DNA of 64,000 nucleotides, from positions 27,508,474 through 27,572,473 of the forward strand of contig CM028325.1 in assembly GCA_016647705.1 (NCBI GenBank), written 5' to 3'. The position numbers were made by a program, and so were the translations under genes. This document shows positions 1 to 16,466 of the stretch, one piece after another. Every line of letters starts with the position of its first letter. The stretch's first letter is position 1. The notes beneath the pieces were generated by a model, which saw only the letters and a list, made by a program, of their open reading frames with translations, was not told where the DNA came from and did no database searches. This stretch comes from Eucommia ulmoides. Lineage: Eukaryota > Streptophyta > Magnoliopsida > Garryales > Eucommiaceae.

Positions 1-1400
1 ATTTCAATCAGACTCCTTATCATTTGTGAAAGTAACTAGGTGACCCTTTGTCTTTCTAAAAGTAGCACGGTAAACCCCGTCAAAGATTTCGGCAACAAAA
101 TAAACCTATTAAAAATAAAAATCCGAAAAAACATAGGTGAAAAATTTTTAAAAAACAAACAAAAAAAAACCATGTTCTCTCTTATTCTCCAAACACACCA
201 CCATCCCTCCCCCCTTTTCTTCTCTCTCTCTCCATTTTTCGTTCTTTTTTTTGTTTCTATTTTTGTTTTATGTTTTTTATTTTTTGTTTTATCTTGTTTT
301 TAATTTTCAATTTCTTCATTTCTATTTTGTATTTTACTTTTTATTCTCTCTCTCTCTCTCTCTCTCTTTTATATATATTTCACAAAAACCAAAAATCAAA
401 ATTGGAAAATAGAAAATAAAAAATGGAAAATTAAAACAGAAAAAATAGAAAACAAGAAAAAAAATCAAAAGAAAAAAAAAAAAAAAAAAAAATCTGAAAC
501 AAAAAGCATAAAATATTCCAAAGATCTCTTCCCTCTCTTTGGAATCTAAAAATAGAAAATGGAAATAAAAAATTAAAACAAAAAAGCAAAACAAAAAGGC
601 GAAAATAGGAAAAATAAAAAAAAAGAACAAAAAAACAAAAAGATAAAAGAGGAATTTGGCCCGTGGTCTTTTCTTTTCTCTTGATACAAACCTGAGTCCT
701 TTTCTCTTTTGTACAGAGCTTAGGCAGTGCTTGGTTTTATGGAATTGATATATTAGAAAATTCACATTCTTTCATTTCGAATTCCAAATCTAAAGGTCCA
801 TTTGGTTCTTCAATTCGTAAATAATGTTATTTTTCAATTAATTAATTTATGAATTATTATAATTTAATGTTTGTCTATAACTAATTGGAGTTAAATATAT
901 ATTGAAAATTTAAGTAGACAAACAATTTTGTATTCCTTTCTTCCAATAAACAATATGTAAATTTGATAATATGATTGGTAAATGGAGAAATATCCAAATT
1001 AATTCATAAAATAGGATAATTTACAGCCAAACCTTGGCTTCTTTGGGAAAAAAATGGTGATCCTTGTAAATAATATTATATAATATATTTTCTACTTTTT
1101 GGCAGGAACTCATGAAGAGACGTGTGGGGATCATATGTAGATACCCATTATATATGTATCTTTATAACTTTAGAACCTCTGGTAAGCATGGAAGTAGCAG
1201 TAAACTAGTAATATGTATATTAGCAATGGCCTGGTCTGCAATTTGAGGGAGGAATTGAGCCATCATCTAATGTTCAAAAATGCTCATGTGTTTGATGTAT
1301 TCTTATTTATGAAATAGACTATGAATAGGAAAAGTTAGTGAGAGATCTAATTTTTTCTTTTTGGTGCATAAGTTCATACAACAACAACTAAGGGCATCTA
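1..1400. other. AT-rich non-coding flank
   Basis: No gene is visible. The first 760 bases are low-complexity A-rich and T-rich runs, and the reading frames there code for Phe/Lys-rich peptides that reflect base composition only. From 760 to 1400 the DNA is ordinary AT-rich sequence without a recognisable domain. Confidence 0.6.
344..368. repeat. (TC)n microsatellite
   Basis: An uninterrupted dinucleotide TC run of about 12 units within low-complexity DNA. Confidence 0.9.
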
Positions 1401-2420
1401 TTAGATGCAGCAGGGCTCATCTCCTTGAAAGCCAAATCCTTCTTCACCTCGGGGATATGAAAAATCGTACTCATTCTCAGCTCTCATGTTGGTCAGGTAG
1501 TCTGTGCACTTGTTATTTTCTCTGGGCGTCACTCGGATCCCGAGGTCTTTCTCCTTTATCATTCTCCTGTAGTCTTCAATCCAGGATTTGAACAATTTAG
1601 CAACTTCCTCTTCATTGATCTCCACAATATTTAGGGTATCCTTTGTATGCTACTATCTCAATTCCTTTATGGACTCTCCTTATCTCTGCTTCTAGACTAT
1701 TGCAACTCCAAGATGTCCATGGGATTCAAAATGCCACACTCTTAGGCTATCTTGAAGAAGGTCTCCAAAGCCTCCTTTACCGGGGTTGCCTTTTGCACAG
1801 TCGTACGTATTCATCTTGAAAAGACCTGCACAAGTTGGAGACCAAGAAATCATCGGAATGTCAAAAAAATCCTGGGAGCTTTTTGTGGATAGAAAGCATT
1901 AAATGAGATCACTTTTAAGTCAGATGACTGTCTGAGCAATAGTGAAGGGATGGTTTTTTCCCTCAATCATTTCACTATTCCAATCCTTCCAAATCTCCCA
2001 AAGAACTGCAATGAACAAGTAAAGGAATTTAGGATCAAAGGACTTACCTTTCAACCATTTCAAAATCCATCGGCATAGATCAACATTCAGCTCTTGGAAA
2101 TGATAATGACTAAAGAAAGAGCACCAGAACTTCTTGGATTTTGAACAAGTCCTTAGTACATGATTAATATTCTCATTTTCTTTGTGGCACCTCGGGCTTA
2201 GAGTGGGCGGACCATCGGGAAACATATTCATTTGTTATCAATTTTCCTGGGAAAAACAACCACATTTTTTTTAATGTTTTGGCGTATTTCGAGTTTCCAA
2301 ATCCAGTTCCACACTGGATTGGTAACTCTCAATTCCTCCATACAAGCAGCAGCATAAGCTGACTTAAGAAAGAACAAACCAGACTGTTCCAATTGCCATC
2401 ACAATACCCTCTTGAAAAAA
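1401..2420 (-). mobile_element. LINE (L1-type) 3' fragment: zf-RVT and RNase H remnants
   Basis: Read on the minus strand, 2231-1920 (with weaker similarity up to about 2330) resembles the zinc-binding zf-RVT domain that follows reverse transcriptase in plant L1 elements: a VWNWIWKLEIRQN-like lead-in, a CHKENENINHVLRTC-type block and a downstream WEIWKDWN. Further along, 1625-1401 resembles the C-terminal half of the plant LINE RNase H domain (acidic helix, then TPRENNKCTDYL, the counterpart of the usual REaNxxADxLA). The order RT side, zf-RVT, RNase H is that of plant L1 elements. The frame is broken between the two blocks by stops and shifts, and no reverse transcriptase or endonuclease is attached, so this is a dead 5'-truncated copy. 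Confidence 0.7.
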
Positions 2421-2754
2421 TGAGGGAGGATTCGATTTAAGAATAAAAGATTTTTGTGTATCCGAGATAATATGGAGGATGGGCAAGAGATACCAATTAC
2501 CATAATCATCAATTATGTCCGAGACTTTTAAGTCTCAACTAGCCTGGACACTAGCGTCTCCCATAGGTCCTTCCCCACTCCTCCAATCAGTCCACAGATT
2601 AATTATAACAACATTGCCCACTTTCCACTTAATGTTTTTAATTAGAATATCTTTGATTTATAAATCCCCTCCAAATATGAAACTTGTTCATTCCAATAAT
2701 GACACTAAATTAATAAAAAAGTCCCAAAGCAAATAAATATTTTAGTTTTAATAA

Positions 2755-2840
2755 GGGTTTATACCAAAGACCTCTCATCTCTTTTGGCCTTAAACTAGAA
2801 ACCTCCCATGTTATTTGACAAATACTAGTCAACTCCATTT
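2755..2840 (+). repeat. Left terminal inverted repeat of the Pack-MULE
   Basis: Matches the reverse complement of the right end, with shared blocks GGGTTTATACCAAA, a CTTTTGRCCTTA stretch and an RACCTCCC block. Degeneration suggests an old insertion. Confidence 0.8.
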
Positions 2841-3043
2841 AGTGATTTTGTGTGTGAAAAGACTCTTATACCCCTTGCTTTTGTCAGATTTTATATAATA
2901 AAAAAGTTTTAAATAAAATGGCCAATTTACCCTTGCTTTAATTTAATGGGATCTGTTTAAATATTTTATTAAACTTAAAGGTACAAAATGTAATTAGCAT
3001 CATCATCATCCCTAACACCCATCTCCCTTAGCACCTACAACAC

Positions 3044-3370
3044 CTGAGCAGCCACGTCAAATTCATCTCCGCCATCGGCGACAATTACGTGCTGGGTCGC
3101 GAGCTGGGTCGGGGCGAGTTCGGCATCACCTACCTCTGCACCAACAAGGAGATCCGTCCAAGAAGAAGCTGAGGACGGCCGGCGCGAGGTCGCGATAATG
3201 TCGAGCCTGCCGGAGCACCCGAACATCGTCAAGCTCAACGTGACGTACGAAGACAACGAGGCCGTGCATCTGGTGATAGAACTGTGCGAGGGCGGAGAAC
3301 TCTTCGATCGGATTGTGGCCAGGGGCTATTACAGCGAGCGGGCGGCGGCAGGGGTTGCGAGGACGATCGG
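3044..3370 (+). pseudogene. Captured calcium-dependent protein kinase fragment
   Basis: The sequence codes in pieces for the start of a CDPK kinase domain. It begins [20 protein letters not shown] (glycine loop), then after a gap and frame changes gives SKKKLRTA, then [38 protein letters not shown] and [15 protein letters not shown]. Compared with a real CDPK, the segment with the catalytic lysine and part of the following helix is missing, and the frame changes at least once, so it cannot make a kinase. The region is much richer in G+C than its surroundings. The [15 protein letters not shown] and [15 protein letters not shown] wording is that of the CPK7/8/32-type clade and differs from the resident kinase at 6.8-12.2 kb (GKLLGHGQFGYTYVA), so the fragment was not copied from that neighbour. 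It lies entirely inside the Pack-MULE. Confidence 0.8.
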
Positions 3371-4249
3371 AGCTACCCTTATAAATCCCGACCTACATCC
3401 CATGTTCCAACTCACAATACTACCACGCACGGCACCCCACAACGTCATTGTTGCTACAATCTCAAATATACTATTCATCATCTTCTTACTTAACCCAAAT
3501 GATGACGTCACTTCCCCAATCACTCCTGCACTACCGTCGTGGCGATGGTGGTGGGTTTTAGAGAGAGAGTAGAGAGAGAAGAGGGGAGGAGAGAGAGAGA
3601 GAGAGAGAGCTTGTATGAGCGGCGGTGGGGAGGATGATGGATTTGTTCCTTCTCATGGTCATGGATTATTACTTCAGCTGTTTCAATAGTGGGAAGAGAA
3701 GAATTAGAGAGAGGAGATGAGAGGAGAGAGAGTCGCCGGAGAGGGAAGTAGCTGGGTTTTCCTTTTTTGTTTTTTGGAAGATGAAATAAGTATACTTTTT
3801 ACCCTTAAGTTCAAAATAATTTACAAATAGACCCTATCAAATTAGTTTGGGTAAAAGGACGAAATGAATCTTATTTTTTTAACATAAAATGACCAAAATA
3901 CTACTACTTTCGTGTTGATCGTTAACGTTGACCTAACAAAATTCTGGAGATGATCCAAATTGAAATAAAAATGAAATGCGAGGTAGTCAATGTGTCTATT
4001 TTTAAATACGGGGGGTCCAAATTGAAATAAAATTTATTTGTCAGAGCTAAAAATGTCATTATCCCTTAAAAAATAAAAATGTTTGAAGTAGAGAAGCAAG
4101 GGTATATTTGTTTAATAAATTAAATTAATAAAAGGGTATTTATGTCATTTTATTGAAGTTAAATGATTTTGAGGGTATTTTTGTCAATAATAATGATGTG
4201 TTAGTAACTGTTCACTGACAAGGGAGGTAATTGGTTTAGATTGTAAAAC

Positions 4250-4336
4250 TATAGGGGGGTGATTGGTATTTATTAAATGACAGGGGAGGTCTCTGGTATA
4301 AGGTCAAAAGATAAGGGAAGTTTTTGGTATAAACCC
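4250..4336 (-). repeat. Right terminal inverted repeat of the Pack-MULE
   Basis: Inverted partner of 2755-2840, ending GGTATAAACCC immediately before the 9-bp duplication. Confidence 0.8.
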
Positions 4337-4345
4337 TTTTAATAA

Positions 4346-4930
4346 TATCTATTGAGTTTATGGAAACACTAATATTGCGATTAAAGTTATGTCACCAATT
4401 GCCGTTCAACTACCGTTGGCCGTCAGACTATTGCAATCGAATTTTGATTACAACTGGTTGCAAAACTCCGGTCATTGGTCATCGCAATTATTTTTCGTTA
4501 CATTCAACTACTTTTGAGTAACATTTTTTTAATATACATTTTAATTATAATTTCTTACTCACATTCAATTAATTTCTCGGTTGTTGGAAAAAATATAACT
4601 AAAAAATATACTAAAATGTAACTAAAGACACACTAAAAAATATATTAAAAAAGAAGAAGTTATTTGTAATTAAAAAATACACTAAAAAATAGGTACATAT
4701 AATTAAAAAAAAAAAATATGGTGGCCAGTAGGTGGACTTTGACGATTGGAGTCCTAAGGTCCGACAGCAAGCAGTGGTGAGCGGCGACGGAGGGTGGGCC
4801 CGGCTGTGAATGATGTAAATCTTAGTTGGAAGCATTTTGATTTGGAGATATAATGGAACATTAATCATGAGAATAAAACACTAGTCAAAACATAATTAAG
4901 AGAATTATACTCAAGTTAAAATTAAAATAA
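4346..4930. repeat. Dispersed repeat family, copy 1 (split by the Pack-MULE)
   Basis: About 600 bases that match 54.13-54.80 kb along their length, including a run of TAACTAAAAAATACACTAAA-like phrases and a shared end around CACTAGTCAAAATATAATTA. The left part of the same repeat continues before the Pack-MULE (from about 2724). The 54-kb copy shows an inverted similarity between its ends, so this may be a foldback or MITE-type element; the superfamily is not identified. Confidence 0.65.
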
Positions 4931-5985
4931 TATAAATTATGAATTAGAACTTTTAATTGGGACTATTCACCTATGATCCCTTATAAATATTATATAGATT
5001 TTATTTCAATACATTAATACATTAATCATTATTATTCTGGAATTAGTTCAATTATATTAATCATGAAAATAGAATTTGTTATGAGTTTGTTGTTTAGTTT
5101 TCTTGATCAATGGTTGCAAATGTTTCCAATCATTGAATGATAAAAAATGTCTCGAATGTAAAAGACTATTATCACTGACCTCCCAAAAATAAAGGTCTCC
5201 ATGTCTTCAAGTAGCACTTCATAAGGTCATCCAGGGGGTCATTCAAGAAAACTTATTGATGAGGTAGTGTGGTTTCGAGTTTCGCCAGATAACCAACAAT
5301 AATATTTCTTTCGCGGAATGTGTGCCTAATTTTGCATCCCAAAAAAATCAGCATTTTGCGACATTGTTCAATCCAGTCTCTAAATGAGTATTGGGAGAGT
5401 ATTTACCTTGAATGAGAGTGAAAATTGGGGTGGAATTCATTTATACGATGATTCTCGGGATGTTTCTCGAACGAATAAGGTCCAACCTAAAAGAGATGCT
5501 TCGAACAAGTTGGGAATCGATAAGCAATCGAAGAAGCGTTCAATCTTAGACTCCAGTGGTTGACTTGGCCTCATTAATAAAAAGAGATAACAAAGATAAA
5601 ATAAGCACTTGTCCGAAGTTAGCCATATGTGTAGATTGTCTAACCATGAATTCACTACTAAAAATATGATATTTCATGATAGTGAACTCCAATTTACAAG
5701 AATCACTGAGGAAAAAAAGAATTGGATAGATAAAAGATGACACAACCTAGATGAAGAATTGGTCCACATAGACAACCCTATTTTTCGATATCACCCCATT
5801 TTTATAATTCGGTTTCCAAACTAAGGCCCAATTCAATAAAGTTGTAGCGTCTACCAATTTCTAGGCCTTTGGAGCAAAAAGGCCCATTCGAACTGTTCTG
5901 ATCCAGGATCCAATTCTGGGAGATGTTCATTGAGCAGTATCGTAGTGGTCGATTCTACATACTAGGCTACATAAAACCCTGAAGG
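4931..5985. other. Intergenic, no gene seen
   Basis: AT-rich DNA with only short scattered reading frames. Part of it may be decayed LINE continuing from the RT remnant at 5.99-6.24 kb, but no domain could be recognised. Confidence 0.5.
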
Positions 5986-5989
5986 GCTT

Positions 5990-6240
5990 TTTAGATCTGC
6001 CATTTAAAAATAAAAAGGTTACTCATTGGTATAGTTAACTAATTTACCAATGGTGGCATGACTGGCCAGGAAAAAATTTGTAAACTTCTACCCAGATAAG
6101 CGCGACGACACATTTCCAATGATAAAATTATAATTGGATTTACTTTGTCTCTCGTAGAGCATCGACATTCCCAGATATTGCCCAAATTGAGGTTAAGGGA
6201 ATTCCGGAAATGTTTATTATCTCCTCTTGAATCCATCATG
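5990..6240 (-). mobile_element. LINE reverse transcriptase fragment
   Basis: On the minus strand one frame reads GQYLGMSMLYERQSKSNY, then FIIGNVSSRLSGWK and a degraded SHATIGKLVN. This is the LINE reverse-transcriptase thumb region, normally YLGvPL...i...v..rLsGWk...LS.aGR..LIksV. It is short, lacks the catalytic YADD block and is dead. It may belong to the same decayed LINE family as the 1.4-2.4 kb fragment, but the two are separated by the Pack-MULE and unrelated DNA. Confidence 0.6.
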
Positions 6241-6329
6241 GAACTTTAGGATAAAGAATTTGGATTTGTCGAGACAAATTTGACCTGAATGTTCACAAAA
6301 TTCATTAAGGGGTTTCAAAATCGTGTGAC

Positions 6330-6430
6330 AAAAATAACCTAAGGCTTGTTGCCTAACGGTTATCTTGTGTGCCTTCTGAGTGGGAGGTCTAGTGTTCAAA
6401 AACCCCTCCCAACTGATTGTATCAAAAACA
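6330..6430 (+). mobile_element. SINE-like tRNA-derived head
   Basis: The stretch has an A-box-like TTGCCTAACGGTTA (about 6349-6362) and a B-box-like GTGTTCAAAAACC (about 6392-6404) at tRNA-like spacing, with the intervening GTGTGCCTT...GGGAGGTC seen in plant Au-type SINEs. The sequence departs from a real tRNA and is followed by an A-rich tail region. It is read as a decayed SINE, not a tRNA gene. Confidence 0.5.
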
Positions 6431-6847
6431 AATATATATAGACACACACTAAAAATAGGGTCAAAAAATAAGATAAAAAATCCAATCTCACCGTTTTATC
6501 ATTAATCAATATTTACCACAACATATCTAAAACCACTTCCAAAATAAAAATAAAAAATGTACACAGACACAAGCCATTTTAGGCCAAAACAATTCTTCAT
6601 CAAATATGTAATTGATTATGTGCTGACGACCTTCTTTGAGTGAGGAGGATTCCCAGAAAACTTTCTACTATTTGGAACCATAGAATTGAAGCCCATCATT
6701 ACATCAGAAGAAGAAAATACCTTTTTTCTTTTTCCTTTCTTTTTTCCTTTTTTTTTTTTACCGTTTTTTTTCAAATTCCGATTCTGAGGCTATAATTCTA
6801 TGCAACCAAACACTACCTTAAGAAAACTCATTTGGTCCGAATGATCG
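6431..6847. other. 3' flank of the kinase gene
   Basis: Non-coding. It includes the probable 3' UTR of the minus-strand kinase just below 6848, then an A/T-rich run near 6720-6770. No polyadenylation site can be fixed. Confidence 0.5.
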
Positions 6848-12173
<5,326 letters not shown>

Positions 12174-12480
12174 CTCGTCGATAAGCGACTCTTCTGAGGA
12201 TTCAGGCTTGAAATCAAAACCATTAGACAACTAGATGAAGACCGGCGATCATGGAGAAATATAAATAGAGAGAGAGAGAGAGAAATGTGAGCGTATATGA
12301 TTATATTATGAGAGGAAGGTTTGGAGCAGATGGGAGGAAGAAGGGAAGAAGGAGAGGGTGGTGGTCAAAAGAGACTTTTGGGAAGAACAAAGGAGATTTT
12401 GAGAAGGTGAAGAGAGAGAAAAGGAAGGTCCTGAAAAGCTTCCCACCGTGATCATCATATTCATATTCATTATTCAGTTG
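12174..12480 (-). promoter_or_regulatory. Kinase 5' leader and proximal promoter
   Basis: On the minus strand this is CT-rich, including a (CT)n run at about 12264-12284 next to a TATTTATA-like element (about 12257-12266). Pyrimidine-rich tracts of this kind are common in plant 5' UTRs and core promoters. The exact start site is unresolved. Confidence 0.45.
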
Positions 12481-12545
12481 GACGGAGAAAAATCATAATT
12501 GGATTTTTCTTTTCTTTAATTAATTTTATTTTTTTAAATATTTAA

Positions 12546-12710
12546 GAGTTAATAACATTTTACCCCATGTGGTTTAAAAATCGTCACTTAACCCCTATAA
12601 TCGGATATTTGTTGCACTTATTCTTCTATATCAAGGAGTAAATAGTTTAAAAATCTAATCACAAGGGAGATAAGTGACAATTTTTAAACGAGAGTAAAAT
12701 TTAATTAACC
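12546..12710. repeat. Small foldback element (MITE-like)
   Basis: About 45 bases at the left (with GTTAATAACATTTTACCCC and TTTAAAAATCGTCACTTA) recur inverted at the right (GATAAGTGACAATTTTTAAA, then GTAAAATTTAATTAAC), separated by about 70 bases. No protein. The superfamily is unclear; GGGTTAATT-type ends hint at a Mutator-like origin. Confidence 0.5.
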
Positions 12711-15487
12711 CAATATCTAATTAGCCTTTACACGATTAAAACTTGTATTTTAATACCACACATTAAAATAAACAGAAAACCCAATACTGCACTGTACTCT
12801 CGCAGTTACATATATCTAATTTATGTATAAAATATTTTTAATCCCACACATTAAAAAAAACAAAAAACTCAATATTGCGCTGCACTTTCGCAATTACATA
12901 TATTTAATTTATGTGTAAAATATTTGTTAAATATAAAAAAATTACACAAGGACATATAATATAATTATATATAATTTATAACCTGTAACGTATGTACATG
13001 TAATTAATATTATATAAGTCTGAACACATGTAAGACTAATACATAAGTAAAAACTAATTTACGAGATTAAATCAAAATTTATATTTTAAATGACACCAAT
13101 AACAGATTATACCTACTATTTAGACTAGTTGCCCTTTTTAAAAATAATCAAACTTGTGACCATTATTTCACTTTGGTTTTTATAGTTTTAATTTAAAAAT
13201 TTTGTAACGAAAAATCAATATTTTTTTCGGATGTCTAAATTCATTGAATTAAATATTTTTATTTATTTTTGGTATATTCACAAGTGTTCTCACATATACA
13301 CAGAGTGTGGAACTAATCTCGTTTGAAGTACGTAATTGTCTGTCCCAACAAGTAATCATTGAAAAAGTTTTAATGTAAACTAATTTAAATTTAAATTAAA
13401 TTATATATTACAGATAATAAATCTCTAAATTCAGGAAAATAAAATATAGGGTGAAGGGACATTTCCCAAGACAACCAAGAGCAAGGTGGAGGGTGACGTG
13501 TCTAAATTTCGGAAATGCCAAATAACAGCCTCCCTTATCAGTTAGTGCCTTGTGGTACATAATTCTCCTAATTTTATCTTATTCTTAATCAAAACTCCAC
13601 ATGTTTTTTTCACATGAAACATTCCCTGTTATATATAATTATAATTTCGAATATTTTTAGATTCAACTCTCAACTTTTCATTAGAAATGTAATTTAGATA
13701 TCCACTAAGCTATAAGTAAATACATATAAATAAAATATTTATAATTTATATAATAATAATAATAATTGATTTATTTATTTTTAAATAGATGTATTTGTAT
13801 TAATATTCATAATTAATTCTATTTCTTAATTTATCTTATCGATTACAAACATGGATTTGAAATATTAAACATATTTGTCCGACATATTTGAGTGCATAAA
13901 ACAAAATATAAAATTGTTAAACTAAATAAACTTAACAAAACATGTGTATTTTTGAGAAAATTATATTTTTGGTACCTAAAGTATGTGAACTCTAAAATTT
14001 GCTGCCAAATTTCACAGTTGAACCTGAAATGTTTTGTCAAACTTTTTTCAAACACTGATTTTGTCTGCTTTCTCATTCTTCAAACCAACTATGGTCAGAA
14101 TAAAACATTTTTGGTTTAGTAGAGTGATAAAATAATGAACATATCTGTATTAGAAGGCACATGATGAACACAATTCATTTTTTGTCCGAAAGAATTAACA
14201 CCATTTTTTATTTTGCGGGATTGTTTTTTCATCAATGTCACGCATGCATCCGCACCACTGTGCCACTAAAACACCCACTACGCATGCCTCCACAACAACC
14301 ACTGCCAGCGGTGGATCTCGATAATTGGTTGAGGGGGAAACTATCATTTTTAGGGACTTTATTATATATTTTTGTAATTTAAGAAGGGTTAATGTAAAAT
14401 TTTAAAGAAATTTAATTGATTGTTTTTAAAAATATAAGGGTAACAGCGAAAAATTTCAAAAGTTGATGGGGGCTTGAGTCATCCCTAGGCTATTAATAAC
14501 TCCACCCGTGACCAACACTCCTCACCATTGATCAAGCCACCACACACCCAGATCTAGATTTCCAAATCTGTTTTTTTTCGATCTCGATGATTTTTGAATT
14601 TTTGTTGTTTGTTTATTGATTTTTTCTACTAGTTTATTGAATCCTGCATTTTTTTTTTCTCTTTTTTTTCTTTAAGTTGGATTAATGTGTTTGTTCTAAG
14701 AAAATCAAGATTTTTGTATCTTTTTAATATTTGTTATTGTATTAGAATTGTATTAATAGTTGAATGATCTATTATAGCAATGATGGTGGTCGGCGGTGTT
14801 GCGACAATAGTATATTGGTGGTGGCGTCAATATTTTTTGTTGGTGGAAAATGTTTGTTGTGTCAGTGACGTTTGTTGGGACAGAAAGTAATTGAAAACAA
14901 TTTTGATAGAAAATATTATTTATAATAAAATGTGACTTTTGTTAAAAAAATAAAATAAAATAATAATTTTAAGGGTATTTTTGTTTTAACTCCAATTACT
15001 CTTCGTCAAATTCACTCGCTACAATAATTTTTGAGAAATCCATACTATCAAAAATACAAAGTTACTAAAAAAATTAGTGATTTTTATGTAGTATTGTGAG
15101 TTTGAACTTCTGATAAAATTACTGTAACATATAGACTGTATAGATTAAATTTTTTAATTTATAGATTGTTCATTAAAAGAGCCGATGTCTTAAAATACAA
15201 TTATTGAAATACAATATTATTCTATATTTTTTATTTGTTATTTGAAGCATCAAAATTGAAAGTCATCGTGGCATTTGTGACAACTTTCAAAAACCCTAAA
15301 AGTACTCAAGAGGAAAACAATTCTTGAAATTACATTTATGCACCTGAAATTTACACTCAATTGTTTTTCTACTTTTGAATTAATAATTATATCCGATTGC
15401 ACCATAAAATTTGTAATTGCTTTTAACAGTTTGAATTTATCGACTTAGATTCTCACCAGAGAATTACATAAATTTTCCTCGGGAAAA
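12711..15487. other. Intergenic AT-rich DNA, no gene seen
   Basis: Only short, non-conserved reading frames. A short duplicated phrase around 12770-12910 (CCCACACATTAAAA and the ACTCTCGCAGTTACATATAT region) suggests local duplication. Nothing else was recognised. Confidence 0.55.
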
Positions 15488-15886
15488 TTTAGCTGGCATT
15501 CGGTCAGTATTTTTGTGTTTTTGTTTTTACTTCTAATAACCTGAGATGAGAATTCTATCTCCGTTTTGGAGTATTCCGGGAATAGAAACATGTTTGGTAG
15601 CGACTATTGTCCTGAAATTGTTTCTTTTAATTTATGAGAATAGAAATTTGTTCTTTAAATGTTTGGTAGTCGAGTGGGAATAATTTTATAGAAGTAAATA
15701 GAAATCAACATTTTTTTGTTTATCAGATTTTTAATGAATTTAAGAAATACTCTCAAAATACTCTCAAAGATCTTAGAACAGAATCGTGTTTGCCAAACGC
15801 GCTTTTGTACGTTAATCTTAAAATTTTGAGTGCGCAAACAGAAATCAGGGAACGGAAATAGTAACCAAACGGGGCCGTACCCTTTT
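15488..15886. mobile_element. Possible MITE with GTTTGGT-type ends
   Basis: The left part (CTGGCATTCGGTCAGTATTTTTG) and right part (AATAGTAACCAAACGGGGCC) have the host-like phrases that end many plant hAT and PIF MITEs, with internal TGTTTGGTAG repeats. The ends do not pair cleanly and no target duplication was found. Confidence 0.25.
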
Positions 15887-16466
15887 GGTGAACTCAAGGA
15901 CGGAAATGGTGAATTGATTGTTATAAAAATAAATTATAGTAAAATATAAGGTAGAAAGTGTAAATAATTTTAAAGTTTCAGGGAGACGAAGTAAGATATG
16001 GTCGACCAAAGTCGCTTTCCGTCTGCGTCTTCACGTACGTTTCGTGATACAACCACCATGCTTCCAAAATTTGGCGTGTCCTACAATTTCAGTTTCTTTT
16101 ACTCTAAAGAATTATTCCATTTTCTAAATTCGCTTTTCAAGTATGGTGCACCAAGATGTTTGTTTATTTATATATTTATTTTTTATGTTAATTGATTTTT
16201 TTTAATATATTCAGACCAACTTACGTGCACTTCGACTAATTATTTAGATAATTTTAAATGTACATTCTTCCACGTCTATATGATGCATTTAAGATTAAAT
16301 TCAAAGTTTTGAATTTAATGTTTCTCAAAATAAATATATAATTGTTTTTTCAATTAAATTTTGAATCTTATTATTTTTATTATGAAAGTTTATTCCTCGA
16401 TGCACCAGAATCGAGGATCTCTCATTCTTGCAATCATGTGCTCCCATTTCAACCAAGGGCTAGGAT

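Larger units (their letters stand above)
2755..4336. mobile_element. Pack-MULE: non-autonomous Mutator-like element carrying a CDPK fragment
   Basis: The element starts GGGTTTATACC and ends GGTATAAACCC. The outer 80 or so bases at each end are imperfect inverted repeats, with weaker inverted similarity further in. It is flanked by a perfect 9-bp direct repeat TTTTAATAA (2746-2754 and 4337-4345), the target duplication length expected of Mutator-like elements. No transposase is encoded. The inside holds a GC-rich fragment of a calcium-dependent protein kinase (about 3044-3370), then further unassigned captured-looking DNA with GA-rich runs (3547-3612). It sits inside a dispersed repeat whose uninterrupted relative is seen near 54.1-54.8 kb. 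Confidence 0.85.

Noticed and set aside
334-765. Minus-strand frame of 143 codons, Phe-rich
   Set aside because: It arises from A-rich low-complexity DNA; no domain, no conserved composition, and no start context.
3198-3572. Plus-strand frame of 124 codons as an intact small kinase gene
   Set aside because: It includes only part of a kinase domain without catalytic lysine, HRD or DFG and lies within a Pack-MULE; the C-terminal half is unrelated.
6340-6410. tRNA gene
   Set aside because: A-box and B-box-like motifs are present, but the sequence does not fold into a tRNA with conserved stems, and an A-rich tail follows, which fits a SINE.
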